A stretch of DNA of 64,000 nucleotides from an uncultured Dehalococcoidia bacterium (GTDB taxonomy: Bacteria > Chloroflexota > Dehalococcoidia > Lucifugimonadales > JADFKI01), in assembly GCA_958295865.1 (NCBI GenBank), contig CATQHF010000001.1, positions 310,001 through 374,000 on the forward strand. Direction: 5' to 3'. The position numbers were made by a program, and so were the translations under genes. The notes beneath the pieces were generated by a model. It was given only the letters and a program-made list of their open reading frames with translations. It ran no database searches and was not told the origin of the DNA. Of this stretch, positions 8,736-18,077 are shown piece by piece (position 1 is the first letter of the stretch; each line of letters starts with the position of its first letter).

Positions 8736-8783
8736 ACCGACAGGGTTATCCTTGGGATACATATCCCGTCCATCCCTGTCGGT
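8736..8783. terminator. Perfect 10-bp hairpin downstream of SDR copy 2
   Basis: ACCGACAGGG (8736-8745) pairs with CCCTGTCGGT (8774-8783), and GGGATA/TATCCC nests inside. It sits directly after the stop of the minus-strand gene 8789-9538. The U-tract is weak, so termination efficiency is uncertain. Confidence 0.55.
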
Positions 8784-8788
8784 TATTT

Positions 8789-9538
8789 CTATGTCGCCGT
8801 CCAACCGCCATCCACCACAAGCTCGGCTCCCGTTATGTATGACGCCTCATCCGACGCGAGGAACAGCGCGGCATATCCCACCTCTTCGCGCCTTCCCGTC
8901 CTTCCCATAGGCACGCCCGCAAGCATTTCGCTGCGTATGCCCGGGGTATTCGCGGCGGATGTGAGCATCGGCGGCATCAAGCCCGGATGCACGGAGTTAA
9001 CCCGTATGCCGTCCTGCGCGTACTGCACAGCCGCCGACTTTGTTACTAGGCGCACCGCGCCCTTCGAGGCGTTGTATCCCATGTGAACGGCTTTCTGACC
9101 CACTATCCCGGATATGGACGATATGTTCACGATGGAGCCGCCGCCCGCCTTCTGCATCTGCGGTATCGCGTACTTCATCCCCAGGAACACGCCCTTGGCG
9201 TTGATGTTCATCAGCGCGTCCCAGTCTTCGACGCGGAGGTTGTCCGGCGTATTCCCCATCCCGATGCCGGCGTTGTTCACGAGCACATCCAGCTTGCCGT
9301 ACCGCGCCACCGCCGCGTCGACCGCCGTTTGCCAGTCATCCTCGCTCGTAACATCCAGCCGCGCGAACACGGCGTCGCCACCCGCCTCCGCAATCTCCGC
9401 CTCCACCTGCTTGCCCTCCGCTTCCAGGATGTCCGCGATGACGACCTTAGCTCCCTCCCGCGCGAATATCCTGCACTCTTCAGCGCCCATGCCGTTCGCT
9501 CCGCCGGTGATAATCGCAACCTTGCCTTCGAGTCTCAT
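8789..9538 (-). CDS. SDR family oxidoreductase (copy 2 of tandem pair)
   Basis: A 249-residue classical SDR: TGGANGMG (11-18), NNAG (87-90), catalytic S140, Y154, K158, C-terminus AELVVDGGWTAT. Long identical stretches are shared with 7763-8515, including the first 14 residues and KSAAVQYAQDGIRVNSVHPG. Differences concentrate in the substrate-side segment after NNAG and in the 190-215 loop, so the two may act on different substrates. The substrate is unknown. Confidence 0.92.
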   Translation of the reverse strand: MRLEGKVAIITGGANGMGAEECRIFAREGAKVVIADILEAEGKQVEAEIAEAGGDAVFARLDVTSEDDWQTAVDAAVARYGKLDVLVNNAGIGMGNTPDNLRVEDWDALMNINAKGVFLGMKYAIPQMQKAGGGSIVNISSISGIVGQKAVHMGYNASKGAVRLVTKSAAVQYAQDGIRVNSVHPGLMPPMLTSAANTPGIRSEMLAGVPMGRTGRREEVGYAALFLASDEASYITGAELVVDGGWTAT

Positions 9539-9564
9539 GATTCACCTCAACTTGCCAACTGTGT

Positions 9565-10290
9565 CTATATCTGTTGCTGTTGTTGCCTTTCGTATGCCGA
9601 GCGAATAGCCGCTTCAAGTTCATTCGGCTTGAAAAGATATGGTTCGAAATCCTGAATGTTGTCGTGTTTGATGTGAAGCTGACCTTCACCCACATTCCCC
9701 CTGTGCTGTCCGCGAGAGTAGTGAGCGTTGCTCTCGACTTCAGATGATGAAAGCACCCAGTACATGATGACATCTCGCCACGCCGCAACCCATACGAAAA
9801 CATCACAAAATCTTGGCTTGATTTGTTGGAAATTCATGTCGAAGCGCTTTACGGAGTCTGAAGACAGAGCCTTGATATACAAGGGTTCGGCGCTGTCGAA
9901 ATCCACAGCGCGGGACGCCTTCACTTCTATTCTGACTTGTGGTGGCAGAAAGAAGTCATACTGACCGGAATACTCAGGGTCCAGCGTTTTGTTCGGACGC
10001 TGAAGGTCTTGGACCAGTTCTTTGAGATGCCCTTGCGCCCACCGTTCTCCGAAGCCTCTTGGGGCGCTTATCTCGAACAGATATAGGTATAGGTTGCGCT
10101 CAATGTACTCATCGCGCATCTGATGATAGCCGTCAAGGGTTAATATATCTGCCACAAGCAGGTGTGAAATGATGTACTCAAACTCGTTGAACGGATATAC
10201 GGAAATCAGTTCGTCGAGTCTTGAGCGCACTTCGTCTGCTTGTTCCAGTTGGTCAAGCAGATCGTCAAGGTGGGCGCGCAATTTTTCCAT
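9565..10290 (-). CDS. Probable type II restriction endonuclease (PD-(D/E)XK type)
   Basis: A 241-residue protein following a DNA methyltransferase gene by 17 bp. A likely PD-(D/E)XK core is visible: D112 in GQYDFFL, then E122-V-K124 in VRIEVKASRA. The N-terminal 30 residues look like a short coiled coil, and the C-terminus ends in a glutamine run. Family members cleave the site protected by the partner methylase. The specificity cannot be read here. Assignment rests on the D...EVK motif plus gene pairing. Confidence 0.75.
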   Translation of the reverse strand: MEKLRAHLDDLLDQLEQADEVRSRLDELISVYPFNEFEYIISHLLVADILTLDGYHQMRDEYIERNLYLYLFEISAPRGFGERWAQGHLKELVQDLQRPNKTLDPEYSGQYDFFLPPQVRIEVKASRAVDFDSAEPLYIKALSSDSVKRFDMNFQQIKPRFCDVFVWVAAWRDVIMYWVLSSSEVESNAHYSRGQHRGNVGEGQLHIKHDNIQDFEPYLFKPNELEAAIRSAYERQQQQQI

Positions 10291-10307
10291 AAAGCCCTTC
10301 CCATGCC

Positions 10308-11327
10308 TTAAAGTAACGATGCTTGGACATTTTCAAGATTGTCTTCGAAAGACTTTGAAGATCGTCTATTGTCAATCAGCGCTATTAGTTCCGCATCTTC
10401 AGACATCTCTCGCTCGAAGGGATTGCCGTTCTGCCAGCCTGTCTTGCCCGTCTGCCTGAAACGTTCAAGCCGTCGAATTGCTATTTCCGCATAGACTGGG
10501 TTGCAGTCGATTGTATAGCATCTGCGCCCCATCATTTCGGCCGCCAGTAGCGTAGAACCGGAGTGGCAGAAAAAGTCCAGCACGAGGTCCCCCGGATCTG
10601 AACTTGCCTGAATTATCCTCTCGCAACTTTTAAGCGGCTTCTGCGCGTAGCAGCCGTTCACATTCTCCTCCATTCGATAGAACACCTGCTGGATGTCAAC
10701 CCAGACATTACCGGCCCGTATTGTTGTTGATTTACTCCGCTCTAGGTTCTCTGTAACTTGGCCGTTGACCTTCTTGTAATATCCCCTCAGAATCTTCGGG
10801 ATTTCCGTATATTCCGCATCGACATTAAATATCGGCTTGCCCTTTGTGTAATACAGAAGCTCTTGCCTTACTGCCATCCAATTTTTGGATGTGCCATACC
10901 CTCGTTGGTTCCTCATTGTGATAAGGCTGCGACTGCGAAAGGGCTTATCCCGCATCATAATCATAAAGTCGGGCATGGGTTGAAGGCCTTCATTCTGATC
11001 AGCCCCTATCCACACATAGAGAGAGCTATCATCTGCCAATGCCTGTGTAGTGTTGTCCACCCATTGCTCACACCAGGCGATAAAATCGACAACATCCATG
11101 CGCTTAAAGGCTGCCGTATTGTAAGGCGGATCATGTATCGCAAGAGCGCCTTTGTCACTCTTCATCAAAGCCTGAATGTCGGATTTGTCGGAGGCGTTGA
11201 GACACCCAATCCGATGCCTGCCGTCAGGGTCGTCCCATATTTGGCCTGGCCGGAGCCTGCAATGTTTTAGCAGTCCTTCGTAAAGCGCAGGGTTGGTATC
11301 AAGGCGAGGCATCGGGAAGTTCTTCAC
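10308..11327 (-). CDS. DNA methyltransferase (N4/N6 amino-methylase, beta-class motif order)
   Basis: A 339-residue methylase with catalytic motif IV DPPYN at 66-70 and the S-adenosylmethionine motif DFFCHSGS at 251-258. That places IV before I, as in beta-class N6-adenine/N4-cytosine enzymes. Start is GTG 11327, 6 bp after the GMC oxidoreductase stop; an internal ATG at 11312 is an alternative. It would protect DNA from the endonuclease encoded immediately downstream, giving a compact type II R-M system. The target sequence is unknown. Confidence 0.9.
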   Translation of the reverse strand: MKNFPMPRLDTNPALYEGLLKHCRLRPGQIWDDPDGRHRIGCLNASDKSDIQALMKSDKGALAIHDPPYNTAAFKRMDVVDFIAWCEQWVDNTTQALADDSSLYVWIGADQNEGLQPMPDFMIMMRDKPFRSRSLITMRNQRGYGTSKNWMAVRQELLYYTKGKPIFNVDAEYTEIPKILRGYYKKVNGQVTENLERSKSTTIRAGNVWVDIQQVFYRMEENVNGCYAQKPLKSCERIIQASSDPGDLVLDFFCHSGSTLLAAEMMGRRCYTIDCNPVYAEIAIRRLERFRQTGKTGWQNGNPFEREMSEDAELIALIDNRRSSKSFEDNLENVQASLL

Positions 11328-11333
11328 GGCACA

Positions 11334-12890
11334 TTAACTCCCGCTCTGCACCATGTCGGCGATGCGCTCGCCTATCATCATGGTGGTTACATTGGTGTTG
11401 GCGCGGATGCAGTCGGGCATGATGGAGGCGTCCACGACGCGCAAGCCTTCTATGCCGTGTACGCGCCCGTTCTGGTCAACTACTGCCATCGGGTCGGAGG
11501 CGGGCCCCATCTTGCATGTGCCGGATATGTGCTGCCCGGTGGTTGCCTCGCGCATCATCCATTCGTCTAGGGCGTCGTCGGACTCTAGGTTCGCGTCCTG
11601 CGGCTCTATGCGCTCTTGGATGATGTCGGCGAAGTCGGGGTGCTCGGCGAGTTCGAGCGCGATGCGGATGCCCTCGCGGGAGCGCCGGCGGTCGAACTCT
11701 TCGGCGAAGTAGTTGTAGAATAGCGCGGGCTGCACATTCGCGTCGGCAGAGGTGAGCTTGAGTTCGCCGGAGCTGGCGGCGAGGTCGAGTATGATGGACA
11801 TTCGCACGCCCACGGGCACCATTCTGTTGCCGCCCCGGTCAACCCGCTCGGTGGCAAAGTTCGCCATGGAGATTTTCATGTCGTTTCGCAGGGTGGAGCC
11901 GCTTGCGGTGTAGCGCAGCATGAGCTGGCTGCGCGGCTTGAGCGCGAGGCTGTCCAAGTCGATTTCGGGCTTGGTGCGCCATGTGACCCATACGACGGGA
12001 TGGTCGCGCAGGTTCTGCCCGACGCCCGGCGCGTCGTGCGCGACCGGGATGCCGAGCTCGTTCAGGTGCGCCGCGGGGCCGATGCCGGACAGCATCAGGA
12101 TCTGCGGGGAGGCGATAGCGCCCGCGCTCAGGATTATCTGATTGCCCTCGACGATGAATCGCTCGCCGCCGCTCTCCACCTCGACGCCCGTTGCGCGCCC
12201 GTCGCTGATAATTAGGCGGCGCGTGGCGCAGTCCGCTCTGATGGTCAGGTTCAGGCGGTGGCGCGATGCGCCCAAGTAGCCGATGTTCGTGCTCCAGCGT
12301 ATGCCGTTGGGGTTGTTGAAGGGCGTAGGGCCTATGCCGGTAACATCGGGGTTGTTCTGGTCTGGCCCGTCCGGGTAGCCGGCGGCTTTGGCGGCGTTGT
12401 AGAATGCGGTCTGCATCGGAGGCCATTCCGTCGGATTGCTGAAGCGGCGCGCGATGATGGGGCCTTCCGTGCCGTGGAAGTCGTCGGAGAAGTCCATGTC
12501 CGTCTCCAGCTTGCGGAAGAAGGGCAGCACCTTTTCGTATGACCACCGGTCGTTGCCTAGCGCTGCCCAGGCGTCGTAGTCTTCGGGCATGCCGCGCAGG
12601 AAGACCTGGCCGTTGATGGCGCTGGAGCCGCCTGTAACCTTGCCGCGCGGCACCATCATCGGATCCGCGATTGCCGTCGGCTGTCCCCAGAACTGCCAGT
12701 TGTGATCGCTGGTCATGACATCGATGCCGGTCGCGTAGCCGTTCCGCACCTCGTCGGGCAGGCTGTCGATGTCCGGGTAGTCCGGGCCCGCCTCCAGCAG
12801 CAGCACCGATGTGTTCGGGTCTTCGGATAGCCTTGTTGCCATGATAGAGCCTGCCGATCCTGCGCCGATAACGATGTAGTCGTACTGCAT
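11334..12890 (-). CDS. GMC family FAD-dependent oxidoreductase (choline-dehydrogenase-like)
   Basis: A 518-residue glucose-methanol-choline oxidoreductase. Evidence includes the N-terminal FAD motif GAGSAG (9-14), [10 protein letters not shown], the signature [20 protein letters not shown] region and the C-terminal [12 protein letters not shown] with the conserved active-site histidine. [21 protein letters not shown] segment closes the FAD domain. Family enzymes oxidise alcohols such as choline, and the substrate here is not determinable. GGAGGG precedes ATG 12890. It lies immediately upstream of the R-M genes in the same direction, possibly co-transcribed. Confidence 0.92.
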   Translation of the reverse strand: MQYDYIVIGAGSAGSIMATRLSEDPNTSVLLLEAGPDYPDIDSLPDEVRNGYATGIDVMTSDHNWQFWGQPTAIADPMMVPRGKVTGGSSAINGQVFLRGMPEDYDAWAALGNDRWSYEKVLPFFRKLETDMDFSDDFHGTEGPIIARRFSNPTEWPPMQTAFYNAAKAAGYPDGPDQNNPDVTGIGPTPFNNPNGIRWSTNIGYLGASRHRLNLTIRADCATRRLIISDGRATGVEVESGGERFIVEGNQIILSAGAIASPQILMLSGIGPAAHLNELGIPVAHDAPGVGQNLRDHPVVWVTWRTKPEIDLDSLALKPRSQLMLRYTASGSTLRNDMKISMANFATERVDRGGNRMVPVGVRMSIILDLAASSGELKLTSADANVQPALFYNYFAEEFDRRRSREGIRIALELAEHPDFADIIQERIEPQDANLESDDALDEWMMREATTGQHISGTCKMGPASDPMAVVDQNGRVHGIEGLRVVDASIMPDCIRANTNVTTMMIGERIADMVQSGS

Positions 12891-12980
12891 GAGTAGTCCC
12901 TCCTCTGCATCGTGCTGCGTCCTGCTTGTGGGCGGATAATATGCCAGCGATTGGGCAGTGTCAACTATGGATAATCGACG

Positions 12981-13198
12981 GAGAAAATTGCATTAGCGCA
13001 GCTTAGCCGTCGATGGGCAAGCGTTTTCGCCCCCATCCTAACCTTCCCCCTGTGGGGGAAGGGACAATCACATCTGCGGCGTCCTCGCCTCGCCGACGAA
13101 CCTTCCCCCATAGGGGGAAGGGACATCGACATCTGCGGCGTCCTCGCTTCGCCGACGAACCTTCCCCCATAGGGGGAAGGGACTAATGCAATTTTCTC
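12981..13198. repeat. Family C element, enlarged by internal tandem units
   Basis: Complete terminal repeats (GAGAAAATTGCATTAG at the left, ACTAATGCAATTTTCTC at the right) enclose three CCTTCCCCC/GGGGGAAGG palindromes, each joined by a CATCTGCGGCGTCCTCGC unit. The rest of 12891-13412 has no gene; the segment after 13198 is the upstream region of the binding-protein gene. Confidence 0.8.
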
Positions 13199-13412
13199 AT
13201 TGACAGGAATAGGCGCGGCATAGAGGGGGTGGAATATGAACTTTCGGCGCGTCGTTTTCACTTCATTTATCGTTGATGTATCGTTGATTGCCATATTGAC
13301 GCTAGATTGACGCCAATGTGTCTTGATAATGGGTTGCGGCGGGGCGATAATATCTATGACATATTTCAGGACATATCAGGGAAGAAATCGTTAAATTAAG
13401 GAGGAACTCGCA

Positions 13413-15068
13413 ATGTCTATAAAACGCTTTCAGTCGATGATGTTGGCGGTGGCAATCGGCGTCGTAGCGCTGCTGGTGGCGGCATGCTCGCAGCCTGCGC
13501 CCACTCCCGCGTCATCCGGGCCGACTGCCGAGGAAATTCGCGCGATTGTGCAGCAAGAGGTTGCCAATGCGCCTGCGCCCGCGCCCGTGGCGATGCCCGC
13601 GCCCGCAGGCCCGTCCGCCGAGGAAATCGCCGCGATGGTGCAGCAGGCTGTCGCCGACTCTGTGCCGGAGGGCACGGACTCTGCCGAAATCAGCCGCATG
13701 GTCGAACAGGCGGTCATGGCGGCGCAGGCTGACGCCGTATCGGGCGACGACATCGAGAAGCTGGTGTCCAATGCGGTGATGCAGGCTTCGGATTCTCAGA
13801 CTGAGCCGCTCAGCGCATCGGAGGTCGAGGCAATCGTCGCGGCTGCGGTCGCCGCCATCCCCACGCCTGAGCCGGTGGCCATCCCCCCGCAGCCGCCCAT
13901 GATGATGATGGGTCCAACGGGCGACCCTATCAACATTGGCACTCTGTTTGACTACACGGGCGAGCTCGGCATCTATGGCCCGCCCATCCGCAACGGCGCG
14001 GATATAGCCGCCGAAATCATCAATGACGCAGGCGGCATACTCGGCAGGCCCGTGCGCGCGGTGCATAAGGATGGCGGCACAAGTCCGCAGGTTACGACTG
14101 ACGCCGCGCGAGCGTTGGCGACTACCGACGGCGCGCAGGCCATCGTCGGGGCGCTGGCGAGCGGTTCAACGATAGCGGCTGCGAATGCCGTAACCATTCC
14201 CAACGAAGTGGTTCTCATTTCCCCCGCTTCCACTTCTCCCGCAATCAGTGTGCTGGAAGACAACGACTATGTATTCCGCACAGCCGTATTTGATGGCGTG
14301 CAGGGCATTATTCTGGCAGACTTGGCGAATGAACTAGGCTACAAGACCGCCGCCGCGCTGTATGTGAACAACCCTTACGGCGAAGGGCTTGCCGATGTGT
14401 TCAAAGAAAACTTTGAAAGGCTAGGCGGAGAAGTTACCGCGCTGGTGCCGCACGAGCAAAACCAGGTCAACTACCTGTCCGAGCTGGAGACCGCCGTCGA
14501 GGGCGACCCCGATGTGCTGATAGCAATCAGCTACCCGGTCAGCACCGAAGTGTATGTGCGTGAAGCGGTCGAGGGCGAATACGCGGACACATTCCTTTTC
14601 GTGGACGCCAACAAGAGCCAGGAACTCATCGACAGCATCAACGACTCGGTAGGCGGGCCTGCCGCCCTGAGCGGCATGCATGGCACAGCGCCCGGCGCGG
14701 TCGAGACCGACGAGACGGCAATCTTCCGCATCCTGTACGAAGCGCGCTACGGCGAAGTCGGCGTTCAGCCCTTCATCGGCGAAGGCTTTGACGCCTTTAT
14801 GATAGCGGCGCTCGCCACCGAACACGCGGGCGCGTATGAATCCTCTGCCATCCGCGACTCCATCCGCGCGGTCGCCAACCCGCCCGGCATCAAGGTAGGC
14901 CCCGGCGACATAGCGAAGGCGCTCGAACTCATCCGCGGCGGACACGACATAGACTACGAGGGCGTCGCGGGCGAGCAGAACTTCGACGACAACGGCGATG
15001 TACTTGGCACTATCGAAATCTGGAAGATTGACGAAAACGGTCAGATAGCTCATGTAGAGTACAAGTAG
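13413..15068 (+). CDS. Receptor-type ABC transporter substrate-binding lipoprotein (copy 1)
   Basis: A 551-residue lipoprotein: signal peptide with lipobox LVAAC (C25), then an Ala/Glu-rich linker (about 26-165) with repeated SAEEIxxxVQQAVA-like units, then a type I periplasmic-binding (Leu/Ile/Val receptor) domain from about 175. Domain marks are GDPINIGTLFDYTGELG, NDAGGILGRPV and NPYGEGLADVFKENF. AAGGAGGAA precedes ATG 13413. It would capture an amino-acid-like or small organic ligand outside the membrane, but no permease or ATPase genes are adjacent. The paralogue at 15313 shares most of the domain. Confidence 0.9.
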   Translation: MSIKRFQSMMLAVAIGVVALLVAACSQPAPTPASSGPTAEEIRAIVQQEVANAPAPAPVAMPAPAGPSAEEIAAMVQQAVADSVPEGTDSAEISRMVEQAVMAAQADAVSGDDIEKLVSNAVMQASDSQTEPLSASEVEAIVAAAVAAIPTPEPVAIPPQPPMMMMGPTGDPINIGTLFDYTGELGIYGPPIRNGADIAAEIINDAGGILGRPVRAVHKDGGTSPQVTTDAARALATTDGAQAIVGALASGSTIAAANAVTIPNEVVLISPASTSPAISVLEDNDYVFRTAVFDGVQGIILADLANELGYKTAAALYVNNPYGEGLADVFKENFERLGGEVTALVPHEQNQVNYLSELETAVEGDPDVLIAISYPVSTEVYVREAVEGEYADTFLFVDANKSQELIDSINDSVGGPAALSGMHGTAPGAVETDETAIFRILYEARYGEVGVQPFIGEGFDAFMIAALATEHAGAYESSAIRDSIRAVANPPGIKVGPGDIAKALELIRGGHDIDYEGVAGEQNFDDNGDVLGTIEIWKIDENGQIAHVEYK

Positions 15069-15104
15069 CCTTCTGACAACATATCAATGAAGAACTAGCT
15101 AGCC

Positions 15105-15144
15105 AAAGGGGGTTGCAAGCACACTTGACTTTGCAATCCCCTTT
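15105..15144 (+). terminator. 14-bp hairpin after binding-protein gene
   Basis: AAAGGGGGTTGCAA (15105-15118) pairs over its whole length with TTGCAATCCCCTTT (15131-15144), with one G-T pair and a 12-nt loop. Only a weak T content follows. It separates the two paralogous binding-protein genes. Confidence 0.65.
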
Positions 15145-15312
15145 CCAATTGCCATAGACGATATGCCGTTGCCCACATCCCTCAGATTGTCAGAAGGGCG
15201 GTTCGACAGGGTTTGTGCTGAGCTTGCCGAACCATAATGAGCGAGGGCTTGCGTACTCGCCCTTCACCCCGTTCAGAATGACAGAAGAAAGCCTTTAGGT
15301 GAGAGTTATCCA

Positions 15313-16599
15313 ATGTTGAAAACACTGCAAATCTCTGTGCTGACGCTGGCGCTGTGCGGTCTTGTCGCCGTGGCTTGCGGCGGCGGTTCCGATGAACCCG
15401 TTGAACCCGCGCGGGTAGGCGTAATTGCGACTACGCCGACGACGACTATGCCCGCAAGCGATGACCCCGTGCGGATAGGCGTAATCTTCGACCACACCGG
15501 CGACCTGTCGGACTTCGGCCCGAATATGCAAAACGCCGCCGATCTTTCCGCCGCGCTAATCAACGACGCCGGGGGCATTCTCGACAGACCGCTCGAGGCG
15601 ATTCACAAGGACGGCGCAACCCAGCCGCAGGTATCTACGGACGCTGCCAACGCGCTGGTCAAGATAAACGGCGCGCAGGTGATTGTCGGCCCCGTGGCGA
15701 GCAGCTCCACGCTGGCAGTGGCGCAGGCGGTGACCATCCCCAACGGGATACTGCACATCTCGCCGGCGGCTACCTCGCCCGCGATGACCGTGCTGGACGA
15801 TAACGACTTCGTGTTTCGCGTGAGGGTGTCGGACGATGTGCAGGGCGTCGTGCTGGCGCGGCTGGCAAGAGAACTCGGCTACGACACCGCCGCCGCCATA
15901 TACATCAACAATCCCTATGGCGAGGGACTCGCCAATGTGTTCAGGGACAGCTTCGACGCGATGGGCGGGCGCACGACGGCGCTTGTGCCGCAGGAGTCGG
16001 GGCAGCCAACCTACCAGTCCGAAGTGGACAATGCCACCAGAGACGCCCCCGATGTGCTGGTAGCGGTGGCATATCCGCAGAGCACCGAAATCTTCGTGCG
16101 CGAGGCGCTTGAAGGCGACTACATAGACACCTTCATGTTCGTGTCCGCCGTGCGCTCGCAGGAGATGTTCGACGCCATCGCCTCCGACAAGCTGGAAGGC
16201 TCTTACGGCACCGCGCCCGGCACTCCGATGAGCGACGCCACCGACGCATTCCTGCGCCTGTATGAAGAGAAATACGGCGAAACGGTTGACATCCCGCTTG
16301 TCGGCGAAGCCTTCGACGCCTTCACGCTCGCCGCGCTTGCCATCGAGAAGGCGGGCGAATATGATGGCGCTGCGGCGCGAACGGCGCTGCGTGAGATCTC
16401 CAACCCGCCCGGCGTCAAGGTCGGCCCCGGCGACATCGCAAGGGCGCTGGAACTCATCCGCTCCGGCGAGGACATAGACTACGAGGGCGTTACCGGCTCG
16501 CAGAACTTCGACGAGAACGGCGATGTGCTCAACGCCATCGAAATCTGGCAGATAGTCAACGGCGAGATAACCCCGACCGGACGCTACGAAAAGCCGTAA
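15313..16599 (+). CDS. Receptor-type ABC transporter substrate-binding lipoprotein (copy 2)
   Basis: A 428-residue paralogue of 13413-15068. The lipobox is VAVAC (C22) and is followed by a short linker instead of the long SAEEI repeats. The binding domain then starts at DPVRIGVIFDHTGDLSDFG. Shared blocks include NDAGGIL, INNPYGEGLANVF and PPGVKVGPGDIARALELIRS. AGGTGAG precedes ATG 15313. Ligand unknown; again no membrane components are nearby, so the pair may serve a permease encoded elsewhere. Confidence 0.9.
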   Translation: MLKTLQISVLTLALCGLVAVACGGGSDEPVEPARVGVIATTPTTTMPASDDPVRIGVIFDHTGDLSDFGPNMQNAADLSAALINDAGGILDRPLEAIHKDGATQPQVSTDAANALVKINGAQVIVGPVASSSTLAVAQAVTIPNGILHISPAATSPAMTVLDDNDFVFRVRVSDDVQGVVLARLARELGYDTAAAIYINNPYGEGLANVFRDSFDAMGGRTTALVPQESGQPTYQSEVDNATRDAPDVLVAVAYPQSTEIFVREALEGDYIDTFMFVSAVRSQEMFDAIASDKLEGSYGTAPGTPMSDATDAFLRLYEEKYGETVDIPLVGEAFDAFTLAALAIEKAGEYDGAAARTALREISNPPGVKVGPGDIARALELIRSGEDIDYEGVTGSQNFDENGDVLNAIEIWQIVNGEITPTGRYEKP

Positions 16600-16632
16600 C
16601 CGAACATGTAGGGAATGCCAAAGGGGGCGCTC

Positions 16633-16881
16633 ATGACGACGCAAACGCAACCTGAACGGATTGACGCCGCCGAAGTTTGGCGCGCAATCGGACGACTGGA
16701 AGGACAAGCAGGAGTGCTCATAGAAGGACAGCGCGAACTCAGGGAAACGCAGCGCGAAATCATGGAAGAAATCCGTGAAGTCAAGATGTGGATGATTCGG
16801 GTGTTCTATGCCATAATCGGCATTGGCGGCGCAATCATCGTTTTGCTCATCGCCACGCTCATAGCCGCACTCCAACGCTGA
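16633..16881 (+). CDS. Small coiled-coil plus TM protein (copy 1)
   Basis: An 82-residue protein with an N-terminal amphipathic helix (AEVWRAIGRLEGQAG), a charged coiled-coil segment and one C-terminal membrane helix (YAIIGIGGAIIVLLIATLIA). ATG 16633 is chosen because AAGGGGGCGCTC precedes it exactly as in the next gene; the frame also has an ATG at 16615. Similar in plan to 30891-31085. Function unknown. Confidence 0.7.
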   Translation: MTTQTQPERIDAAEVWRAIGRLEGQAGVLIEGQRELRETQREIMEEIREVKMWMIRVFYAIIGIGGAIIVLLIATLIAALQR

Positions 16882-16925
16882 TATATTCTGGCATCCCCAC
16901 ATAGAGAATACCAAAGGGGGCGCTC

Positions 16926-17132
16926 ATGATGACGCACACGCAGCCTGAGCAGATTGACGCCGCCGAAGTTTGGCGCGCAATCGGACGACTGGAAGGACAA
17001 GCGGGGGCGCTTGTAGAAGGACAGCGCGAACTTAGGGCGTGGATGATTCGAATGCTTTATGCCATAATCGGCATTGGCGGCGCACTCATCGTTTTGCTCA
17101 TCGCCACGCTCATCGCCGCACTCCAACGCTGA
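16926..17132 (+). CDS. Small coiled-coil plus TM protein (copy 2)
   Basis: A 68-residue tandem paralogue of the preceding gene, lacking about 14 residues of the central coiled coil. The ribosome-site context AAAGGGGGCGCTC, the N-terminal helix and the membrane helix are nearly identical. Its retention next to copy 1 suggests both are expressed, but no function is recognised. Confidence 0.68.
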   Translation: MMTHTQPEQIDAAEVWRAIGRLEGQAGALVEGQRELRAWMIRMLYAIIGIGGALIVLLIATLIAALQR

Positions 17133-17193
17133 CGCGCTCTTGCATCCCTTCCGTCCCGTCCATCCATGCAAGTTTTCTTGAAGGAGCAGCATC

Positions 17194-17988
17194 ATGACCC
17201 TCACCGCCCTACCCGAAACCCCGTCCGAACTTCGCCTTATGATGCGACATGGGGAGCTTGTGCAGCCCACCAGCGGCTTCGCGCCCGGGCATGTGCAGGC
17301 GAACCTCGCCATACTGCCGCGCGACCTCGCCTTCGACTTTCTGCTGTTCTGCCAGCGCAACCCTAGGCCCTGCCCCCTGCTTGAAGTCGTCGAGGCGGGC
17401 GAGGTGGAGCCGCGCGAGTTCGCGCCCGGCGCAGACCTGCGCCACGACCTGCCGCTGTATCGCGTCTATGAGCATGGCGAACTCACCGCCGAAATCTCCG
17501 ACCTCGCCGAGTTCTGGCGCGACGACCTCGTATCCTTCCTGCTCGGTTGCAGCTTCTCCTTCGAGACCGCCCTCATACGCGCGGGCATGGAGATGCGCCA
17601 CATGACTTGCGGCACTAATGTGCCTATGTTCATAACCAGCATCCCGACGGCTTCGGCAGGCGTGTTCAGCGGCCCCATGGTCGTATCCATGCGCCCCATC
17701 CCGCAGGAACAGGTCGTCCGCGCCGTGCAGGTAACATCGCGCTTTCCGGCGGTGCATGGCGCGCCCGTGCATGTGGGCGACCCCGCCGCAATCGGCATCG
17801 GCGACATCTACGCGCCCGACTTCGGCGAACCCGTCGAGTTCCAAGACGGCGAAGTTCCCGTCTTCTGGGCGTGCGGCGTAACTCCGCAGGCAGTCGCCAT
17901 GAGCGCCCGCCCGCCCCTCATGATTACCCACGCGCCGGGCCACATGTTCATCACCGACAAGAAAGACGAAGACCTCGCCGTAATTTAG
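17194..17988 (+). CDS. D-glutamate cyclase N-terminal-type subunit (DUF1445, putative hydro-lyase)
   Basis: A 264-residue protein of the DUF1445 / UPF0317 family. Typical blocks are LVQPTSGFAPGHVQANLAIL, the DLVSFLLGCSFSFETALI segment, NVPMFITSIP and PMVVSMRP, ending ITHAPGHMFITD. In vertebrate D-glutamate cyclase (DGLUCY) a DUF1445 region is fused to DUF4392, and the enzyme converts D-glutamate to 5-oxo-D-proline. A separate DUF4392 gene occurs here at 18901, so the two probably act together. AAGGAGCAGCATC precedes ATG 17194. The joint function is inference from the fusion. Confidence 0.88.
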   Translation: MTLTALPETPSELRLMMRHGELVQPTSGFAPGHVQANLAILPRDLAFDFLLFCQRNPRPCPLLEVVEAGEVEPREFAPGADLRHDLPLYRVYEHGELTAEISDLAEFWRDDLVSFLLGCSFSFETALIRAGMEMRHMTCGTNVPMFITSIPTASAGVFSGPMVVSMRPIPQEQVVRAVQVTSRFPAVHGAPVHVGDPAAIGIGDIYAPDFGEPVEFQDGEVPVFWACGVTPQAVAMSARPPLMITHAPGHMFITDKKDEDLAVI

Positions 17989-18030
17989 CCAAGCGCAAAG
18001 TTCCTTCCCCTTCTCGGAACTCCCAATAAC

Positions 18031-18064
18031 ACAAAGGCGGCTGTACTTTTGCAGCCGCCTTTGT
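18031..18064 (+). terminator. Hairpin after the DUF1445 gene
   Basis: ACAAAGGCGGCTG (18031-18043) pairs with CAGCCGCCTTTGT (18052-18064) around an 8-nt loop, followed by TACTTTTAA. It would separate the DUF1445 gene from the downstream small genes. Confidence 0.75.
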
Positions 18065-18077
18065 TACTTTTAAGGGG

